From NCBI GenBank assembly GCA_964542305.1, contig CAZITX010000025.1:1-27972 (forward strand): a stretch of DNA of 27,972 nucleotides, given 5' to 3'. Under the pieces are notes generated by a model. It was not told the DNA's origin, ran no database searches, and saw nothing but the letters and a program-made list of their open reading frames with translations. A program made the translations under genes and the position numbers. Positions 6,939 through 15,934 of the stretch are shown here, in pieces. The DNA is from DMER64 sp964542305 (GTDB lineage Bacteria > Bacteroidota > Bacteroidia > Bacteroidales > UBA932). The number at the start of each line of letters is the position of its first letter. Positions within the stretch are counted from its first letter, which is position 1.

Positions 6939-8015
6939 ATGAAAGAGCACATTCTGGTCATCAACCCCGGCTCCACATCCACCAAAATCGCGGTCTACGA
7001 AGGCCGCAAGGAAATTTTCGGCAAAACCATCCGGCACACTTCAGAAGACCTGGCCCCGTTTGCCCATATATGCCAGCAGTTTGAATTCCGGAAAAAAGCC
7101 ATATTTACCGAGTTGGAGAACAACAAAATCGACTCGGCAAGCTTTGCGGCAGTCATCGGCCGAGGCGGTGTGGTACGGCCCATCCCCTCAGGCACTTACC
7201 GCGTGAATGAGCTGATGCTCAAGCATCTTACCGACGGCAGTTCAGGAGAACACGCATCCAACCTGGGCGCTTTGCTGGCACACAGTATTGCCGAGACGAT
7301 TCCCGGATGCAAAGCTTTTATCTCCGATCCCGTTGTAGTGGATGAACTGCAGGATGTAGCCCGGGTTACCGGCATCCCGGAGATACAGCGTTTGTCCATC
7401 CTGCATGCGCTTAACCAGAAAGCCATCGCTAAACGCCATGCCGGAATCATGGGCAAATCCTACGACCAGTTGAACCTGATAGTCGTTCATCTCGGCGGAG
7501 GAATTTCTGTAGGAGCTCACCGCAAGGGGCGCATCATTGATGTAAACAATGCCCTGAACGGAGACGGCCCCATAGCCCCTGAACGCGCCGGGACCATCCC
7601 TGCCCTGCAATTGGTTAAACTCTGTTTTTCAGGTAAATACACCTACGAACAAATCCGCAAAATGCTCACCGGGAAAGGAGGTATGGTAGCCCACATGGGA
7701 ACCAACTCCTTCATGGAACTCAACCACATGGTACAATCCGGAGATCCCAAAGCCACCTCCATCTACAACGCCATGGCCTACACCATAGCCAAACAAATAG
7801 GAGCCACCGCAGCCGTTCTGTGCGGCCAGATTGACGGCATCCTATTCACCGGCGGCATCTCCCACAACAAACACTTCATAGACGTAATCACAGAATACGT
7901 CGGTTTCCTTGGACCTTGCTACACCTATGCCGGAGAAGACGAAATGTCTGCCCTGGCCCACAACGCCTACTGCGTACTGACCGGTGAAGAAGTGCCCCAG
8001 ACGTATGTGGGGTGA
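6939..8015 (+). CDS. buk: Butyrate kinase
   Basis: 358 aa from ATG 6939. An upstream in-frame TTG at 6918 lies inside a dispersed repeat and is rejected as the start. The enzyme converts butyryl phosphate + ADP to butyrate + ATP. ASKHA-fold signatures are ILVINPGSTSTKIAVYEG at the N terminus, VVHLGGGISVGAHRKGRIID mid-protein, the NGDGPIAPERAGTIP segment typical of butyrate kinases, and ILFTGGISHNKHFID near the C terminus. Length matches the family (about 355). It ends the fermentative cluster; the gap after it holds a REPIN, and no classical terminator is obvious. Confidence 0.95.
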   Translation: MKEHILVINPGSTSTKIAVYEGRKEIFGKTIRHTSEDLAPFAHICQQFEFRKKAIFTELENNKIDSASFAAVIGRGGVVRPIPSGTYRVNELMLKHLTDGSSGEHASNLGALLAHSIAETIPGCKAFISDPVVVDELQDVARVTGIPEIQRLSILHALNQKAIAKRHAGIMGKSYDQLNLIVVHLGGGISVGAHRKGRIIDVNNALNGDGPIAPERAGTIPALQLVKLCFSGKYTYEQIRKMLTGKGGMVAHMGTNSFMELNHMVQSGDPKATSIYNAMAYTIAKQIGATAAVLCGQIDGILFTGGISHNKHFIDVITEYVGFLGPCYTYAGEDEMSALAHNAYCVLTGEEVPQTYVG

Positions 8016-8064
8016 AATGTGCCGGTGTGCGGCGCTGCTGCTCGGCTCTGCGCAGCTGGTAAAA

Positions 8065-8171
8065 AATCTCAGAGATTCTGCGCAAGACCTTCAGTAGAAA
8101 AATCATAACAATCTGTTTATGAGCATGTTGCTTGTTCATTGAAAAATTTCTTGCGCAGAATCTCTGAGATT
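8065..8171. repeat. REPIN upstream of the RAYT gene (family 1)
   Basis: Perfect 21-bp REP at 8065-8085 and its exact reverse complement at 8151-8171, separated by a 65-bp AT-rich centre. It ends 66 bp before the RAYT start codon. Total length 107 bp, nearly the same as the pair downstream of the RAYT (106 bp) and the pair at 17021 (105 bp). Confidence 0.93.
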
Positions 8172-8237
8172 TTTTGCCCCATTTCTGCAAAATCTTTATC
8201 TTTATGCACCCGCACGTAATTAAATATTATTATAATT

Positions 8238-9101
8238 ATGTGGTATCATATCAGCGTGCAGGGTAATGGAGGTCAGAGTTTATTTCACAGACAAAAGGAC
8301 ATACTCCATGCAATCGATTTATTAGGGGTTTTTAGCCACTATCATGAAGTAAAAATAGTTGCTTATCAATTCCTATCCAATCATTATCATGCAATCCTGG
8401 AATGTTTAACTCCTAAAAAATTCATATGGGGTTACAGAATAAGTTATTCCAGGTATTACAATAGTGAATACAACTCTTTTGGAGCAGTTGGACGTTTCAA
8501 ATACTCTTGTGGAGAGATACACGATTATGACAAACTGGAAAGAAAGCTAATTTATGTATTTCGTAATTCAACAAAACACGGTGTTAAAGAACACCCGTAC
8601 AGTGATCCATATAACTCAGCTCAATATTATTTTTTCAAAGAAAGAAATCTATCAGAACCAAAAGGGCTAAAACCGGCTGGGCGCGCATGTGAGTTAGAAC
8701 ATTGCACTTTGTTTATTCCTGAACATTACTTGCTAGATAGTAAAGGACATATTAACCCTCGCAGTTTCTTAAATTATGATACTGTTGAAAACGTATTCAA
8801 GACATATTCAAATTTCATACAAAAAATTTCGAACCCAACACAACAGGAAATTGAAGAAAACAATGGTATTGTTCCAAAACCAAAAAATGTTAAAACTAAT
8901 GATCTGGCTTTAAGTGAAATTATTTTGGAAACCATCTATCCCAGAAGTATAATTTCTCTGTCAGATACCGAGAAAGTATTACTCTGTTTAAAAATAAAAG
9001 ATAATTATCCTGTTTCTATAAGGCAATTCAGCAGGGTTTTAAGCATTCCCGAAAGCACTTTGCGCTGGAAAATCTCAGAGATTCTGCGCAAGAAAGTTTA
9101 A
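8238..9101 (+). CDS. REP-associated tyrosine transposase (RAYT, Y1/HUH family)
   Basis: 287 aa. The HUH metal-binding motif is SNHYHAILE (His49, His51), and the likely catalytic Tyr is Tyr106 in LIYVFRNSTKHG, which parallels the Y-x(4)-NP motif of RAYTs. The downstream HPYSDPYNSAQYYF resembles the usual P-x-x-YxWSS segment. The C terminus (about 255-287) is helix-turn-helix-like. Known RAYTs nick single-stranded REP hairpins and are domesticated, usually single-copy transposases. Here identical REPINs flank the gene (8065-8171 and 9071-9176), and the last codons (KISEILRKKV) are themselves encoded by a REP arm. The gene is clearly more AT-rich than its neighbours, consistent with a different history. 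Family call is strong; activity is inferred. Confidence 0.88.
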   Translation: MWYHISVQGNGGQSLFHRQKDILHAIDLLGVFSHYHEVKIVAYQFLSNHYHAILECLTPKKFIWGYRISYSRYYNSEYNSFGAVGRFKYSCGEIHDYDKLERKLIYVFRNSTKHGVKEHPYSDPYNSAQYYFFKERNLSEPKGLKPAGRACELEHCTLFIPEHYLLDSKGHINPRSFLNYDTVENVFKTYSNFIQKISNPTQQEIEENNGIVPKPKNVKTNDLALSEIILETIYPRSIISLSDTEKVLLCLKIKDNYPVSIRQFSRVLSIPESTLRWKISEILRKKV

Positions 9102-9176
9102 GAAAAAAGACAACTCCCACAAAATCAAGCATTTAATAATACCGCTTTGTGGGAGTTGCGCAGAATCTCTGAGATT
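9071..9176. repeat. REPIN overlapping the RAYT 3' end (family 1)
   Basis: REP at 9071-9091 lies inside the RAYT reading frame, and its exact inverse is at 9156-9176, one base short of the TPR gene stop codon (9178-9180). The 64-bp centre holds the RAYT stop and a 13-bp inverted repeat. Confidence 0.93.
9101..9158 (-). terminator. Terminator of the clpC-gyrA-TPR run
   Basis: CAACTCCCACAAA (9111-9123) pairs perfectly with TTTGTGGGAGTTG (9146-9158) across a 22-nt loop. On the minus strand the stem is followed by TCTTTTTTCT, giving an intrinsic terminator just after the TPR gene. Its upstream arm shares three bases with a REP arm. Confidence 0.7.
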
Positions 9177-9177
9177 C

Positions 9178-10488
9178 CTATTGCAGCATATCGTTGTATT
9201 TGTTGTAGGCGGCTTCGTATTCGGGGCTTTCGGTACGGAGGCGGAAATAGATATTTTTGAGGTATTCTATAACCACGGGGCGGATTTCTTCGTCCTGTAC
9301 CAGTTCAAAGCTCTTTTCGAAAGGAGCAATGGCTTTGTTCAGCATGGTGTCCAGTTCTTTAACCATTTCCATGTATTTCTGATCGTCCAGTTCGTCAGAA
9401 GCGGCGGTTTGGATCTCTACGGCTTTGTCGTAATAGGCCTGGCCCATTTGGAAATATCCGAAGAAGAAGGATGAATCAACTTCTATGGATTTTTCATACA
9501 GACTAATGGCTTCTTCAAAATTGCCCAGGTTTTTCTGAACGTTGCCTTCTGCATAGTACAGGCTGGGGTTGTTGGGTTCATTTTGCTGTGCACGCTGTAT
9601 GAATTCAAGAACTTTGTTGGGATCGTCGTTGCTTTCCAGGTAAGCGTTGATCAGGGCAACCAAAACGCTCTGGCTGTCAGGGAATTCGGTAAAGCCTTGT
9701 GAGAGTAATTCTTTGCCTTTTTCCACATCACCCATTTGTTTGTAAGCTTCTGCCAGGTTGGCATACGTGTCACCCGCTGAATAATAGTCCATTTCCAAAC
9801 ATTTTTCAAAGAATTTCACGGCACGCGGATAATCCTGATCCATCAATGCGGTCAAACCCACATAATACACAATGGTTGTGTCAACAACATTCAATGCAGG
9901 ATGCGAAGCAGCTTTAAAGGATTTCTCAAATTTAACGGATGCATCTGCATAATTACCTAAGGTATAGGCGGCCATCGCATCGTTGATGTAATTGTTGGCT
10001 ATGAAAGTCAGTCCTTCCTGGATGTCGGCCTTGCTACTGCCGCGGGTATCCAGTTCCGCAGCTTTATCGTAAGCATTGTAAGCTTCTTCCAGCATGTCCA
10101 TATCCTTGAGGACAGGTTCGGTAATCATCCAGAAGGAAAGTTTCCCGTCTGCATTGTAATACAAGTCTTTATCCTGATATTTTACTACTTCATACTGTTC
10201 TCCCTGAATGGTCTGGTATTCTGTAGAAAGAGCACGCTGATCTTTCAGGACTACCTTGGATTCCAATGAAGAAAGTCCAATCCACAGGTTGTTTGTGGGA
10301 TAGGCATACGCGTTGGTCACGGCTTCTGCATAGTCGATCCAGGTACCCGGCCGGGTGCTGCGTTTTTCGTGTTCTGTTCTTTCTTTATTCTTTTCGTAGT
10401 CTTTCAAGAGGGATTCAACTTCTCTTGATTGTGCGCCCAATTGTGATACCATCAACAACATCAGGGCAACTGAGAGGATTTTTTTCAT
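9178..10488 (-). CDS. Secreted tetratricopeptide repeat protein
   Basis: 436 aa with an N-terminal signal peptide (MKKILSVALMLLMVSQLGAQ, cleavage probably after AQ). The mature part is a chain of TPR helices: YADASVKFEKSFKAASHPAL, YPRAVKFFEKCLEMDYYSAG, AYKQMGDVEKGKELLSQGF, NLGNFEEAISLYEKSIEVDS and APFEKSFELV near the C terminus. It is therefore probably a periplasmic scaffold for protein-protein contacts. The specific partner is unknown. It is the last gene after clpC and gyrA on the same strand, an arrangement I recall as common in Bacteroidales, with a terminator just downstream. Confidence 0.85.
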   Translation of the reverse strand: MKKILSVALMLLMVSQLGAQSREVESLLKDYEKNKERTEHEKRSTRPGTWIDYAEAVTNAYAYPTNNLWIGLSSLESKVVLKDQRALSTEYQTIQGEQYEVVKYQDKDLYYNADGKLSFWMITEPVLKDMDMLEEAYNAYDKAAELDTRGSSKADIQEGLTFIANNYINDAMAAYTLGNYADASVKFEKSFKAASHPALNVVDTTIVYYVGLTALMDQDYPRAVKFFEKCLEMDYYSAGDTYANLAEAYKQMGDVEKGKELLSQGFTEFPDSQSVLVALINAYLESNDDPNKVLEFIQRAQQNEPNNPSLYYAEGNVQKNLGNFEEAISLYEKSIEVDSSFFFGYFQMGQAYYDKAVEIQTAASDELDDQKYMEMVKELDTMLNKAIAPFEKSFELVQDEEIRPVVIEYLKNIYFRLRTESPEYEAAYNKYNDMLQ

Positions 10489-10595
10489 GATGTATTTTGT
10501 GTTTATTCAGTTATTAGTTTGTCTTTCAAATTTTTGCCGAGTCCGGGGCCTTGGTTTTTGCCGAGTCAGGGACCTTCGGCGCTTCGATGGTGCTT
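10489..10595. repeat. TPR-gyrA gap with two TTTGCCGAGTC copies
   Basis: The 107-bp gap contains exact TTTGCCGAGTC at 10533-10543 and 10557-10567 as a 24-bp direct repeat (TTTTTGCCGAGTC, each followed by a G-rich stretch). No promoter or terminator is evident, so read-through from gyrA into the TPR gene is plausible. Confidence 0.8.
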
Positions 10596-13076
10596 TTACA
10601 GATCCTCACCCTCATCTTTGGGAAGGGGATCGCTCTTGCCTACGCAGCAAACAGCTGCTATGGCATCGCTTTCGCGCAGGTTGATCAGCCGGACACCCTG
10701 GGTGGCACGTCCTGCCAGCCGGATGTCGCTCACTGCCACACGTATGGTTATCCCGGAACGGGTAATGATCATCAGATCGTTCTCATCAGTAACAGCCTTG
10801 ATGGCAATCAATTTACCTGTCTTTTCGGTTACATTCAGGGTCTTTACGCCTTTACCCCCGCGGGCAGTCTTTCTGTAATCTTCAATCAAAGAACGCTTGC
10901 CGTACCCGTGTTCGCTAACTACCAGTACATGTGGCAATAAGGACTCCTCTACCGTTACATCTGCACATATCATGCCAACTACCTGATCGTGTTCCTCTAT
11001 GGAAATCCCGCGTACTCCGGCAGCCGTACGGCCAATGGGCCGGGCATCCTGCTCGTTAAAGCGGATGCATTTCCCTTCACGGGCTCCCAGCAGCAATTCG
11101 CAGCAACCGTTGGTCAAACAAGCCTCCAGCAACATATCTCCTTCCCTTATGGTTATGGCATTCACACCTTTGGCACGCGGATTTGAATACGCTTTCAACG
11201 TGGTTTTCTTAACCGTCCCCCTTGCAGTGCACAATACAATGTAATTGTTGTTGATGTACTCCTCGTCGGTCAGGTTCTTCACATTGATATACGCACAAAC
11301 ACTGTCCCCGGGCTCAATATTGATCACATTCTGTATGGCCCGTCCCTTGGACGTCTTGTTGCCCTCAGGAATCTCGTACACCTTCAGCCAGAAGCACTTC
11401 CCGTTGCGTGTAAAGAACAGCATGGTACTGTGCATGTTGGCCGTATATATATGTTCTATGAAATCTTCCTCGCGCGTGTTGCTCCCCCGGGAACCCACAC
11501 CGCCCCGGCCCTGCAGCCGGTATTCGTTCAGGTTGGTCCGTTTGATATACCCCAGGTGAGAGATGGTGATCACCACGTCTTCATCCGGATAAAAATCTTC
11601 CGGGTTAAAATCACCGGCGGCATACTCTATCACAGTACGGCGGGGATCGTTGAACCGTGCCTTGATCTCCAGCATCTCGTCCTTGATCAGCTGCATCTGC
11701 AAAACCTCGCTGCCCAGCAGTGCATCCAGGTTGCGGATCAGCTCCATCAGCTGGTCGTACTCGGCCTGCAAACGCGAACGTTCCAGCCCGGTGAGCTGAC
11801 GCAGCCGCATTTCCACGATTGCCGAGGCTTGTTCTTCGCTGAACCCGAACTGTTCCTGCAAGCCCTTGCGGGCTTCGTCCACGGTCTGGGATGCGCGGAT
11901 CAAAGCGATCACCTCGTCCAGGATGTCCAGCGCCTTGAGCAACCCTTCCAGGATATGCGCACGTTTGGCGGCCTGGTCGCGCTCAAAATGAGCGCGGCGC
12001 ACCACCACCTGGTGGCGGTGACGCACAAAGTATTTGATCAGCTGCTTCAGATTGAGCAGGCGCGGACGTCCGTCCACCAATGCTATGTTGTTGACCGAGA
12101 AGCTGCTTTGCATGGCCGTGTATTTGAACAGGCTGTTCAGCACTACGTTGGCTACCGCACCCATCTTGAGCTTGATGACAATGCGCATGCCGTTCCGGTC
12201 GCTCTCGTCGTTCACAAAAGAGATGCCCTCCAGCCGCTTGTTTTCCACCAACTCGGCAATCTTTTCAATCAGTTCCCGCTTGTTGACCATATAGGGAATC
12301 TCCGTCACCACAATGGTTTCGCGCCCGCTCGGGGCCACTTCTATATCGGTTTTGGCACGGACCACAACGCGGCCGCGTCCCGTTTCATAAGCATCGCGAA
12401 TGCCCGAGGTACCGTAAATGATCCCTCCCGTGGGGAAATCGGGTCCCTTGACGTGCTTCAACAGTTCATCCGTGGTGATGTCATCGGCATCTATGTAAGC
12501 GCAAACGGCGTCCACAATTTCACCCAGGTTGTGGGGCGGCATATTGGTGGCCATTCCCACGGCAATCCCGCTGGCTCCGTTGAGAAGCAACAAGGGAACC
12601 TTGGCCGGTAACACGGTGGGTTCCTTTAACGAATCATCAAAGTTCAACTGGAAATCAACGGTATCCTTATCCATATCGGCCAGCACCTCCTCGGCAATCT
12701 TGCGCAGACGTGCCTCGGTATAACGCATGGCAGCGGCTGAATCCCCGTCAACGGAGCCAAAGTTTCCCTGGCCTTCCACCAGCATGTAGCGCAGGCTCCA
12801 ATCCTGGGCCATACGCACCATGGCTTCATATACGCTGGAATCCCCGTGGGGGTGGTACTTACCCAAAACCTCACCCACAATACGGGCCGATTTCTTGGTG
12901 GGTTTGCTGCTGGTAATGCCCAGCTCGGACATGCCGAAAAGGACCCGGCGGTGAACGGGTTTTAATCCGTCACGCACATCGGGAAGGGCTCGGGAAACAA
13001 TAACGGACATAGAATAATCTATGTACGCGCTCTTCATTTCGTCCTCAATGTTAATCTTCTGAATTCTATCCTCCAT
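10596..13076 (-). CDS. gyrA: DNA gyrase subunit A
   Basis: 826 aa from ATG 13076; an in-frame TTG at 13097 would add seven residues and is less likely. With GyrB it forms the A2B2 topoisomerase that introduces negative supercoils using ATP. The start KINIEDEMKSAYIDYSMSVI and VSRALPDVRDGLKPVHRRVL are typical. The quinolone-resistance region reads HPHGDSSVYEAM, with Ser at the Ser83 position and Glu at the Asp87 position (E. coli numbering). The catalytic Tyr is in AAMRYTEARL (about 119). The C-terminal beta-pinwheel follows, with a degenerate GyrA box (GRGGVGSRG). It is 38 bp downstream of clpC. Confidence 0.98.
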   Translation of the reverse strand: MEDRIQKINIEDEMKSAYIDYSMSVIVSRALPDVRDGLKPVHRRVLFGMSELGITSSKPTKKSARIVGEVLGKYHPHGDSSVYEAMVRMAQDWSLRYMLVEGQGNFGSVDGDSAAAMRYTEARLRKIAEEVLADMDKDTVDFQLNFDDSLKEPTVLPAKVPLLLLNGASGIAVGMATNMPPHNLGEIVDAVCAYIDADDITTDELLKHVKGPDFPTGGIIYGTSGIRDAYETGRGRVVVRAKTDIEVAPSGRETIVVTEIPYMVNKRELIEKIAELVENKRLEGISFVNDESDRNGMRIVIKLKMGAVANVVLNSLFKYTAMQSSFSVNNIALVDGRPRLLNLKQLIKYFVRHRHQVVVRRAHFERDQAAKRAHILEGLLKALDILDEVIALIRASQTVDEARKGLQEQFGFSEEQASAIVEMRLRQLTGLERSRLQAEYDQLMELIRNLDALLGSEVLQMQLIKDEMLEIKARFNDPRRTVIEYAAGDFNPEDFYPDEDVVITISHLGYIKRTNLNEYRLQGRGGVGSRGSNTREEDFIEHIYTANMHSTMLFFTRNGKCFWLKVYEIPEGNKTSKGRAIQNVINIEPGDSVCAYINVKNLTDEEYINNNYIVLCTARGTVKKTTLKAYSNPRAKGVNAITIREGDMLLEACLTNGCCELLLGAREGKCIRFNEQDARPIGRTAAGVRGISIEEHDQVVGMICADVTVEESLLPHVLVVSEHGYGKRSLIEDYRKTARGGKGVKTLNVTEKTGKLIAIKAVTDENDLMIITRSGITIRVAVSDIRLAGRATQGVRLINLRESDAIAAVCCVGKSDPLPKDEGEDL

Positions 13077-13114
13077 GTTCTTCAAATAATCCGCCAAAAA
13101 TACAAATAATTCCG

Positions 13115-15676
13115 TTAATTGACAACGGTATCTGTACCTTCCGGATTAAGATCTACATGCAGTTTTGCACCGGGTTGCATTTCCAGGCGGATTATGGCCT
13201 CGGACAAGGGATCTTCCAGGTATCGTTGAATGGCTCTTTTCAAAGGACGGGCACCGTATTGCGGGTCAAAACCCTTATTGGCCACAAACTCTTTGGCCTT
13301 TTTGGATATCTTGATGGTAAATCCGGCCTGCTCTATACGTCCGTACAGATCGGCCAGTTCAATTTCTATGATCTTGGTAATGTCTTTTTTGTCCAGGGCA
13401 TTGAACAGGATCTGTTCGTCCACGCGGTTCAAAAATTCCGGAGTAAACGTCTTGCCGAGTGCTTTTTCAATGATCTGGCGGCGGCGGGTATCGGCCGCCT
13501 GTGCCGCCCCGGAAGAAACCGTGGCAAATCCCACCCCGGTACCGAATTCCTTCAATTCCCGGCTCCCGATGTTGGATGTCATTATAAGAATGGTATTGCG
13601 AAAGTCTACGTGCCGGCCGTTGCTGTCGGTCAGGCGCCCTTCGTCAAACACCTGCAGCAGCAGGTTGAAAATATCCGGGTGCGCCTTTTCAATTTCATCC
13701 AGCAACACCACCGTGTAAGGTTTGCGGCGGATGCGTTCGGTCAGCTGTCCCCCTTCGTCGTAGCCCACGTAGCCCGGAGGTGCTCCTATCAGGCGGCTTA
13801 CCGCATATTTTTCCATGTACTCGCTCATATCGATGCGCACCAGGTTATCTGCCGAGTCAAACATGTACTCGGCAATGAGCTTGGCCAGGTGCGTTTTTCC
13901 AACCCCGGTGGGGCCCAGGAAGATGAACGTGCCGATGGGTTTGTTGGGGTCTTTCAGCCCGGCCCGGTTGCGGTGGATGGCGCGGACCATGGCATCAATG
14001 GCACTGTCCTGCCCTATGAGCTTTTTCTTGAGCATTTCCGTCATGTTCATCAACCGCTGTGTTTCCGATTCGGATACGCGGCTTACCGGGACCGAGGTGA
14101 TCATGGAAACGACCTCGGCAATGGTATCTGCCGATACTTCCTTTTTATGTTCCTTCTGGGCATCGTACCATTTGTCACGCCCTTCTTTCAGCTTGACTTC
14201 CAGCTCTTTTTCGCGTTCCCTTAAAGCGGTTGCCTTTTTGTACTCCTGGTTGTCCACGGCCTCGCGCTTTTGCATCATGATGCTGTCCATTTCCTCTTCC
14301 AGTTGCAACAATTCCGTTGGCAGTTGCAGGTGGGAAATACGCACGTGTGATCCCGCCTCGTCCATAACATCAATGGCCTTGTCCGGCAGGCAACGGTCTG
14401 TGATGTAACGCTGTGACAGCCTTACGCAGGCTTCCAGGGCCTGGGGTGTGTAATGCACCAGGTGGTGTTCTTCGTATTTAGCACGGATGCTGCGCAGGAT
14501 CTCCAGGGTGTCCTGGTATTTGGTAGGTTCCACAATCACCTTCTGGAAACGACGTTCCAGGGCTCCGTCTTTTTCAATGTACTCACGGTATTCATCCAGG
14601 GTGCTCGAGCCGATGCACTGGATCTCGCCCCGTGCCAGGGCGGGTTTCAGCATGTTGGCGGCATCCAGGGATCCGCCGCCTCCTCCTCCGGTGGCACCGG
14701 CCCCGATCAGGGTGTGGATCTCGTCAATGAAAAGGATGATATCGGGGTTCTTTTTTATCTCGGCAAGAAGCGTTTTCATACGCTCCTCAAATTGACCGCG
14801 GTACTTGGTTCCGGCCACCACCGAGCCGATGTCCAGCGAGAGGATTTTTTTGCCCTGGAGCGTGGGGGAGCCTTTGCGGCGGGCGATGCGGATGGCCAAG
14901 CCTTCCACGATGGCGGACTTCCCTACCCCGGGTTCGCCAATGAGTACCGGGTTGTTTTTCTTGCGACGGCCCAGGATCTGCGCCAGGCGGTCGATTTCCT
15001 TTTCCCGGCGGACAACGGGATCCAGACGGCCCGAGCGGGCTTCCTCGGTCAGATCCAGCGCGTACATATCCAGCATGGGTGTGGCAGAGGGGTCTTTCTC
15101 GAGGGCTTCTTTGGTGGCCTTTTTGGGGCGGTTCAGGTTGTTATTGCGGTTCAGGTTGTTTTCCATTTGCTCTTCCATGTTCTTGATGGCTTCCCGGCGC
15201 TGGGCAGTGCGTCTTCTTTGGGACCCCTTCACCACCAATGGTAGTTCTCCTTTCAGGTAAGCGCGCAGGGTTTGGTCGGTCACGCCTTTAGTGCGTAACC
15301 AGTAAACGCCTATGCCGCTGTCCAGCGCCAGCATGGCCAGCAACAGGTGGAGCGAATTGGGTGTAGTCTGCCCCAGCTTGCTGGCTTCCAAATACATAGC
15401 CTTCAAGCATTTTTCAGCATGCTCGCTAAGGGTCAGCTTGTCCGCCTGGTCCGGAGAAATCATGGTACGGCCCATCTCCTTGCTCTCAATGAGGTTCTTC
15501 ATCTGCCACAGCAACAGGTCCAGCATAGTAAGGATGCCGTACGCCTGGTTTTCCTGATGACGGATAATAGCTAAAAATATATGATCACCTGTTATGGTGT
15601 AACTTCCCAGACGCATGGCTTCTTCCCGCGCGAATGAAAGTATCTGGTTGAGTTCTTCCGGGAGTTTGAGGTTCAT
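13115..15676 (-). CDS. clpC: ATP-dependent Clp protease ATP-binding subunit ClpC
   Basis: 853-aa Hsp100 unfoldase that feeds proteins to the ClpP chamber. Clp N-domain repeats occupy about 1-145, followed by a polar Asn/Arg linker (about 155-195). AAA1 has Walker A GEPGVGKSA (248-256) and Walker B ILFIDE. A coiled-coil/UVR-like middle segment follows (about 430-490, rich in KxxE). AAA2 has GPTGVGKTHLAK (about 587) and VVLLDEIEKAHPD. A VGF tripeptide near residue 715 (GTGVGFATV) matches the ClpP-docking loop, which separates ClpC from ClpB. It is first in the clpC-gyrA-TPR run. Confidence 0.96.
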   Translation of the reverse strand: MNLKLPEELNQILSFAREEAMRLGSYTITGDHIFLAIIRHQENQAYGILTMLDLLLWQMKNLIESKEMGRTMISPDQADKLTLSEHAEKCLKAMYLEASKLGQTTPNSLHLLLAMLALDSGIGVYWLRTKGVTDQTLRAYLKGELPLVVKGSQRRRTAQRREAIKNMEEQMENNLNRNNNLNRPKKATKEALEKDPSATPMLDMYALDLTEEARSGRLDPVVRREKEIDRLAQILGRRKKNNPVLIGEPGVGKSAIVEGLAIRIARRKGSPTLQGKKILSLDIGSVVAGTKYRGQFEERMKTLLAEIKKNPDIILFIDEIHTLIGAGATGGGGGGSLDAANMLKPALARGEIQCIGSSTLDEYREYIEKDGALERRFQKVIVEPTKYQDTLEILRSIRAKYEEHHLVHYTPQALEACVRLSQRYITDRCLPDKAIDVMDEAGSHVRISHLQLPTELLQLEEEMDSIMMQKREAVDNQEYKKATALREREKELEVKLKEGRDKWYDAQKEHKKEVSADTIAEVVSMITSVPVSRVSESETQRLMNMTEMLKKKLIGQDSAIDAMVRAIHRNRAGLKDPNKPIGTFIFLGPTGVGKTHLAKLIAEYMFDSADNLVRIDMSEYMEKYAVSRLIGAPPGYVGYDEGGQLTERIRRKPYTVVLLDEIEKAHPDIFNLLLQVFDEGRLTDSNGRHVDFRNTILIMTSNIGSRELKEFGTGVGFATVSSGAAQAADTRRRQIIEKALGKTFTPEFLNRVDEQILFNALDKKDITKIIEIELADLYGRIEQAGFTIKISKKAKEFVANKGFDPQYGARPLKRAIQRYLEDPLSEAIIRLEMQPGAKLHVDLNPEGTDTVVN

Positions 15677-15734
15677 ATATTACGGTTCATGCAGCTGGTT
15701 ATTATGCAGCTTGTTTATAAGACCACTGGGTTAG

Positions 15735-15847
15735 GGTTCCTGGAGCAAATTTTAGGGTCATGTTGCAAATGTAAGGTTCCTGGAGCAAATTTTAGGGTCA
15801 TGTTGCAAATTAAGGGTCATGTTGCAATTTAAGGTTCCTGCAGCAAA
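15735..15847. repeat. 40-bp tandem repeat upstream of clpC
   Basis: Unit 1 (15735-15774) and unit 2 (from 15775) both begin GGTTCCTGGAGCAAATTTTA and continue GGGTCATGTTGCAAAT. They are followed by partial third and fourth units. On the minus strand the units hold promoter-like boxes: TACATTTG (15773-15766), and TATCTTTG (15851-15844) just outside the array. Both fit TAnnTTTG, so the array may carry or have duplicated the clpC promoter. Confidence 0.85.
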
Positions 15848-15934
15848 GATATGGTTTTTATTTGATCGCTAGTTTTCAAGTTTTATGCACTTTGTCGCAC
15901 ATTCCCGGTTATAACCGAATAGGTCGCGGATTTT

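Noticed and set aside
8065..9176. Classical IS element with terminal inverted repeats
   Set aside because: The flanking repeats are themselves paired palindromes found without the transposase elsewhere in the window, and the protein has HUH/RAYT motifs rather than DDE; no target-site duplication seen.
11430..12611. 393-codon plus-strand frame opposite gyrA
   Set aside because: Shadow of the highly conserved gyrA reading frame; no domain of its own. The same applies to long plus-strand frames opposite clpC and glmS.
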